This document shows, in pieces, positions 60,761-64,000 of a stretch of DNA of 64,000 nucleotides. The notes below the pieces were generated by a model, which saw only the letters and a list, made by a program, of their open reading frames with translations, did not search any database and had not been told where the DNA came from. The DNA lies in the NCBI GenBank assembly GCA_025924315.1, contig JAICIO010000008.1, positions 1 through 64,000 of the forward strand. Direction: 5' to 3'. Positions within the stretch are counted from its first letter, which is position 1. Each line of letters starts with the position of its first letter. The position numbers were made by a program, and so were the translations under genes. Origin of the DNA: Phycisphaerae bacterium (GTDB lineage: Bacteria > Planctomycetota > Phycisphaerae > Tepidisphaerales > Tepidisphaeraceae).

Positions 60761-61552
60761 ATGGAGCAGAAACCACTTGAATTTCACGATCCAGCCCTGC
60801 GGCAAGCACTGAAACGTGCTTTCGGCGGGGAAATGGCCCCATTGCCGCTGGCGTCGCGTGTTCAGAGTGCATTGGCCGCTGAGGCTGAATCTGCGCCAAA
60901 GCGTACGGCACGCCCCCGCCCGCGGATGCGCCTCTGGCCCATCGCCGCGGCTGCCTGCCTGTGCCTCTTTTCCGTGAGCCTGATGGCGATGCAGGTCTGG
61001 AAGACCTTCGCGCCGCGCACCGACCTCGCCGTCAAATCGCTCGATATTCCGACCGACCTCGCGGAGAACCTCGTCGCCCGTCACGACATCGCTGCCTCTC
61101 AACCGGATCATCATTATCTCCCCGGCGTGCCACAGGACGATCTGGCCGCCATTCGCAAGACGCTCGCCCGGTCGCTCGATCAAGGCGTGCTCGTCACAAG
61201 CCTGCCCGATGGCTGGGCCTTCCGCGGCGCGGCGCTCTGCCCCGTCGGGCAAGATCGTGCAGCGCAGTTGATCTTCACCCGCGGGAATCAAACGGTCTCG
61301 CTCTTCTCGTTACCCAACGCCGATTATCCGACCAGCTCGAACGACACGCCCTACGAATCGATGACCAGCGGCCATCCGATCGCCGGCTTCACGCACGGCA
61401 ATGGGATGTATTGCCTGGTCGGTTCTTCTCCCGATGGCAAGCTCACGCTCGACGAGTTGAAATCCCTCCGCGACAAGATCGAAGACTCCGCGATCTTCGC
61501 CCTCGGCCCGACGCAAAAGCCCAGCGCCGCGATGGCCGTCGCCTCGCGATAA
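60761..61552 (+). CDS. Putative anti-sigma factor (one-helix membrane protein)
   Basis: This is a 263-residue protein with an N-terminal cytoplasmic part of about 55 residues, a membrane helix (LWPIAAAACLCLFSVSLMAM) and an extracytoplasmic domain (ending SSPDGKLTLDELKSLRDKIE). No zinc-binding HxxxCxxC motif is present, so it is not of the ZAS type. Assignment rests on topology and neighbourhood. Confidence 0.7.
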   Translation: MEQKPLEFHDPALRQALKRAFGGEMAPLPLASRVQSALAAEAESAPKRTARPRPRMRLWPIAAAACLCLFSVSLMAMQVWKTFAPRTDLAVKSLDIPTDLAENLVARHDIAASQPDHHYLPGVPQDDLAAIRKTLARSLDQGVLVTSLPDGWAFRGAALCPVGQDRAAQLIFTRGNQTVSLFSLPNADYPTSSNDTPYESMTSGHPIAGFTHGNGMYCLVGSSPDGKLTLDELKSLRDKIEDSAIFALGPTQKPSAAMAVASR

Positions 61553-61600
61553 CCCGCGTTGTTTCCGTTGCATCGAATCCCCCGTAAGATTGACGTTCTT

Positions 61601-61648
61601 GTGACATGGCCTTCCAGGCCATGCGCACGGCCTGGAAGGCCGTGTCAC
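61601..61648. repeat. Double-hairpin repeat with gtgaca ends
   Basis: Two 23-bp arms match at 21 positions across 2 bp. Each arm forms catggcc-ttcca-ggccatg or cacggcc-tggaa-ggccgtg. The two differences are compensated in each arm (CATGG/CCATG against CACGG/CCGTG). It lies before the signal peptidase gene. Confidence 0.85.
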
Positions 61649-61700
61649 GTAGAGCGCAGGCGCTCCCGATGACTAGCCGCTTTGTCGATTGACGGACATC

Positions 61701-63449
61701 ATGGACGACTCCTCGGATTCACGCATCGAAGAAGCCCCCGCGCCACAGGACCTGGTCCTTTCGCCAAAGCCCGCTCTCCCAAAACCCTCCCCCGACTCCA
61801 GCGAAGCGAACATCAAAGAGACGATCGAATCGATCATCGTCGCCTTCATTCTCGCGTTCATCTTTCGCGCGTTCGTCGTCGAAGCGTTCGTCATCCCGAC
61901 CGGCTCAATGGCGCCGACGCTGATGGGCGCGCACATGCGCTTCCGCTGTCCGGATTGCGGCTACAACTTTGATGTGAACTTTTCGCCCAATTCGGACGCG
62001 GATGACATCGTCATTCCGGATCGCGCCATCGACCACACGTACTCGATCACCTGCCCCAACTGCGGCTATCACATGCCGCGGCAATCGAGCGATCCGCTCA
62101 CCAGCGCGACCGCCCCGCCGGTGCATTACGGGGATCGAATTCTCGTCCTGAAGTATCTCTACCTGCTGCAGGACCCGAAGCGCTGGGACGTGGTCGTCTT
62201 CAAATCGCCTTACGATCCGTCGCACTTCGATTATCAGCAGAACTACATCAAGCGGCTGATCGGCAAGCCGGGCGAGACGATCATGATTCTCGACGGGGAC
62301 ATCTACGCCGCTCCGCACGACAGCACCAAACTCGAAGACTTCCACATCCAGACCAAGCCCCGCAAAGCGCAGGACGCGCTGTGGCGAATCGTTTACGACA
62401 ACGACTTTTACCCGCAGGGAAAATCGCGCGTGGTGATGGCCCCGGACGGCCGGCCGATCATGCGCGCCGGCGAACCGCTCACCGATCCGCCGTTTAAGCA
62501 GCCCTGGACGCCGCAGCAGGGAGAAACCGGCTGGGAGATCCCATCGAAAGCGCCCGAAGCCCGCGCATTTCACTTCAACAATCTGAACGGGCATGCCTCG
62601 ATCTTCTTCGATGCAGGCGCTGATTCGCCGAAAAACGCGCTGACCGACTGGCTTGCATACGACGTCACCGCCAACCAGAGCGGCCCGGGCGACACGTACG
62701 AGGCCCACAACTTTACTTCCAACACGAACGTCAGCGACCTGAAGCTGAGCTTTTACTATCAGCGAAAGCAGGGCGACGGCGCGCTCTCGGCGGAGATGAG
62801 CAAATACGATGACCGGTTCATCGCGCAGATCGATGGATCGAATGTGTCGCTCATTCATCGCTTTCCCAATGGTTCGGAAACGACGATCAAGAGCATTGCG
62901 CTGGTGCACGACTGGTCGCGGCCGACGCACGTCGAGATGTTGAACGTCGATTACCAGTTGACCGTTCGAATCGATGGTCAGGATGTGATCGTCACGAGCC
63001 CGAAGGACTATCAACCGAATGTGAAAGCGCGCTTGCGCGATTACGAAAGAAACCAGCATCCCCCGCGGCCAAGCGTCCGTATCAACGCTGCGAATCAGGT
63101 CGCCGAACTGACGCACATCAGCCTGTGGCGCGACATCTACTATCTCAACGGCACGCGCGACAGCGAACAATTCTGGGGAAGCCCCGCGCACTTTCCCGAC
63201 AACCTGATGACGCTGGGCCCCGACGAATACTTCTGCTGCGGCGACAACTCCGCCATCAGCATGGACGGACGATATTGGAAGGACGAGATCAATCTCCCCG
63301 AAGAAAACCTGAAGGTCGAATCCGGCCGGGTGCCGAGGCGTTTTCTCCTGGGCAAAGCCTTCTTCGTCTACTGGCCCGCCGGCTACCGCCCCTTCGACCC
63401 CTCCCCCGCGATCGTCCCCAACTTCGGCGACATGCGGTTCATTCACTGA
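61701..63449 (+). CDS. lepB: Signal peptidase I with zinc ribbon and large inserted domain
   Basis: This is a 582-residue leader peptidase from ATG 61701. Helix IIVAFILAFIFRAFVVEAFV precedes the nucleophile in IPTGSMAPTLMG (Ser69). A zinc-ribbon insertion with Cys at about 83, 86, 118 and 121 follows (RFRCPDCGYNF, TCPNCGYHMP). The general-base Lys is in QQNYIKRLIGKPGE (Lys184). An insert of about 300 residues (residues 200-500, with an all-beta look and ASIFFDAG, THISLWRDIYYLNG) precedes the final box YFCCGDNSAISMDGRYWKDE. It cleaves signal peptides. Confidence 0.9.
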   Translation: MDDSSDSRIEEAPAPQDLVLSPKPALPKPSPDSSEANIKETIESIIVAFILAFIFRAFVVEAFVIPTGSMAPTLMGAHMRFRCPDCGYNFDVNFSPNSDADDIVIPDRAIDHTYSITCPNCGYHMPRQSSDPLTSATAPPVHYGDRILVLKYLYLLQDPKRWDVVVFKSPYDPSHFDYQQNYIKRLIGKPGETIMILDGDIYAAPHDSTKLEDFHIQTKPRKAQDALWRIVYDNDFYPQGKSRVVMAPDGRPIMRAGEPLTDPPFKQPWTPQQGETGWEIPSKAPEARAFHFNNLNGHASIFFDAGADSPKNALTDWLAYDVTANQSGPGDTYEAHNFTSNTNVSDLKLSFYYQRKQGDGALSAEMSKYDDRFIAQIDGSNVSLIHRFPNGSETTIKSIALVHDWSRPTHVEMLNVDYQLTVRIDGQDVIVTSPKDYQPNVKARLRDYERNQHPPRPSVRINAANQVAELTHISLWRDIYYLNGTRDSEQFWGSPAHFPDNLMTLGPDEYFCCGDNSAISMDGRYWKDEINLPEENLKVESGRVPRRFLLGKAFFVYWPAGYRPFDPSPAIVPNFGDMRFIH

Positions 63450-63463
63450 AATGTGTTTACAAC

Positions 63464-63542
63464 ATTTAGCCGCGGGGCTTGCCCCGCGCGAGACGTCAGT
63501 CGCCGCCGCGGCTCCCGCGCGGGGCAAGCCCCGCGGCTAAAT
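63464..63542. repeat. Double-hairpin repeat, TTTAGCCGCG family, copy 2
   Basis: Two perfectly matched 27-bp arms are separated by 25 bp. Each arm contains cgcggggc-tt-gccccgcg. Compared with the copy at 52707 the stem changes gagc/gctc to gggc/gccc, keeping pairs. It lies between converging genes. Confidence 0.88.
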
Positions 63543-63556
63543 AAAGAACATGCTGG

Positions 63557-64000
63557 TCACGCGATCTGCTTCGACCCGATGATCAATCCCGTATCATTGT
63601 CGCCCGCGTTCAGCGTCAGATCGATTAGCGTGGTGCTGTACGTATAACCCGACGGAAACGCGCGGCGAACGTGATACGTTCCGGCGCTCAATCCACCAAA
63701 GCTCCAGTTGCCGTTCGCGTCGCTCACCACAGACTTCTCCCCGCTGTCGAGCTTGCCGTTGTTGTTCGCATCGAGAAACACGGTCTTCCCACTCGTCCTC
63801 ACGTCGCCCGCATCGAACGCGCCGTTCTTGTTGTTGTCGTTGAACACGAAACCGGAGATCGAGCCACTGGTCAGCGGCGGCGTGACACCGCTCTCCTTCG
63901 TCCCGAAGTTTTTCCCCGTGAGCTGCTGATTCGACGCAAGCGAAATCGTCCAGCCGTAGTTATTCGCGGGCGTCGTCTGACTCCATCCTGACTGAAGGAT
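63557..64000 (-). CDS. SdrD B-like surface protein, C-terminal part
   Basis: This is an open frame running off the right window edge, so the 5' end is missing. The visible part has SISGFVFNDNNKNGAFDAGD, KTVFLDANNNGKLDSGEKSV and GNWSFGGLSAGTYHVRRAFP, which is an SdrD-type beta-sandwich with calcium-binding Asp/Asn loops. It ends IIGSKQIA. The full gene is likely a long planctomycete surface protein. Confidence 0.8.
   Translation of the reverse strand: MLQSGWSQTTPANNYGWTISLASNQQLTGKNFGTKESGVTPPLTSGSISGFVFNDNNKNGAFDAGDVRTSGKTVFLDANNNGKLDSGEKSVVSDANGNWSFGGLSAGTYHVRRAFPSGYTYSTTLIDLTLNAGDNDTGLIIGSKQIA

Overview
The window looks like chromosomal DNA of a GC-rich planctomycete, probably of the Phycisphaerae/Tepidisphaerales kind. 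Supporting evidence: surface proteins with LEPRRMLSA-like N-terminal motifs, several small membrane proteins ending in a CGYDLRATPERCPECG zinc ribbon, an unusual zinc-ribbon signal peptidase, and a planctomycete-style integrase. The lineage is inferred from these features; no 16S gene is present.

Layout. (1) 1-8.2 kb is accessory and partly decayed. It holds a zinc/manganese ABC importer whose ATPase is frameshifted, two frameshifted zinc-ribbon membrane genes, a delta-60/RTX-repeat surface protein, an internally deleted IS630 element inserted exactly in that protein's stop codon, and a tyrosine integrase with a frameshifted C-terminus next to a tRNA-Met(CAT) gene. All six frameshifts have the same sign (net -1). 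(2) 8.3-26.2 kb is one long minus-strand type IV pilus / type II secretion-like operon. In transcription order it has two GspG-like pilins, minor pilins, pilM-N-O, a PilP-position protein, a secretin and a TPR lipoprotein, then a signalling block (histidine kinase, response regulator, HD-GYP, STAS), then pilB and pilC. (3) 26.2-28.4 kb holds an 890-bp non-coding gap rich in small hairpins and a second RTX-repeat surface protein with a readable promoter and terminator. (4) 28.4-47.6 kb is mostly housekeeping: nadC, a TPR/O-GlcNAc-transferase-like protein, uvrB, a ComEA-like HhH protein, a GH10-fold protein without its catalytic glutamates, purC, a GT2, aroC, trmB, folC and rimO. (5) 47.6-64 kb contains an envelope-lipid operon (pgsA, uppP, PIN/TRAM, ispD), tRNA-Leu, an acyltransferase, an MFS transporter, a GT28, a CoA-binding protein, a DnaJ-like protein, an ECF sigma factor with a putative anti-sigma factor, a signal peptidase I and a partial SdrD-like surface protein.

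The most striking non-gene signal is a set of about a dozen 'double-hairpin' intergenic elements, concentrated from 47.6 to 63.6 kb with one at 26.2 kb. Most are an inverted pair of arms in which each arm is itself a short hairpin. Related copies differ by compensated substitutions that keep every stem paired. They sit directly at gene ends, sometimes supply stop codons or terminal codons, and two are nested inverted repeats. No REP-associated (RAYT) transposase is in the window, so their origin and mobility are open.
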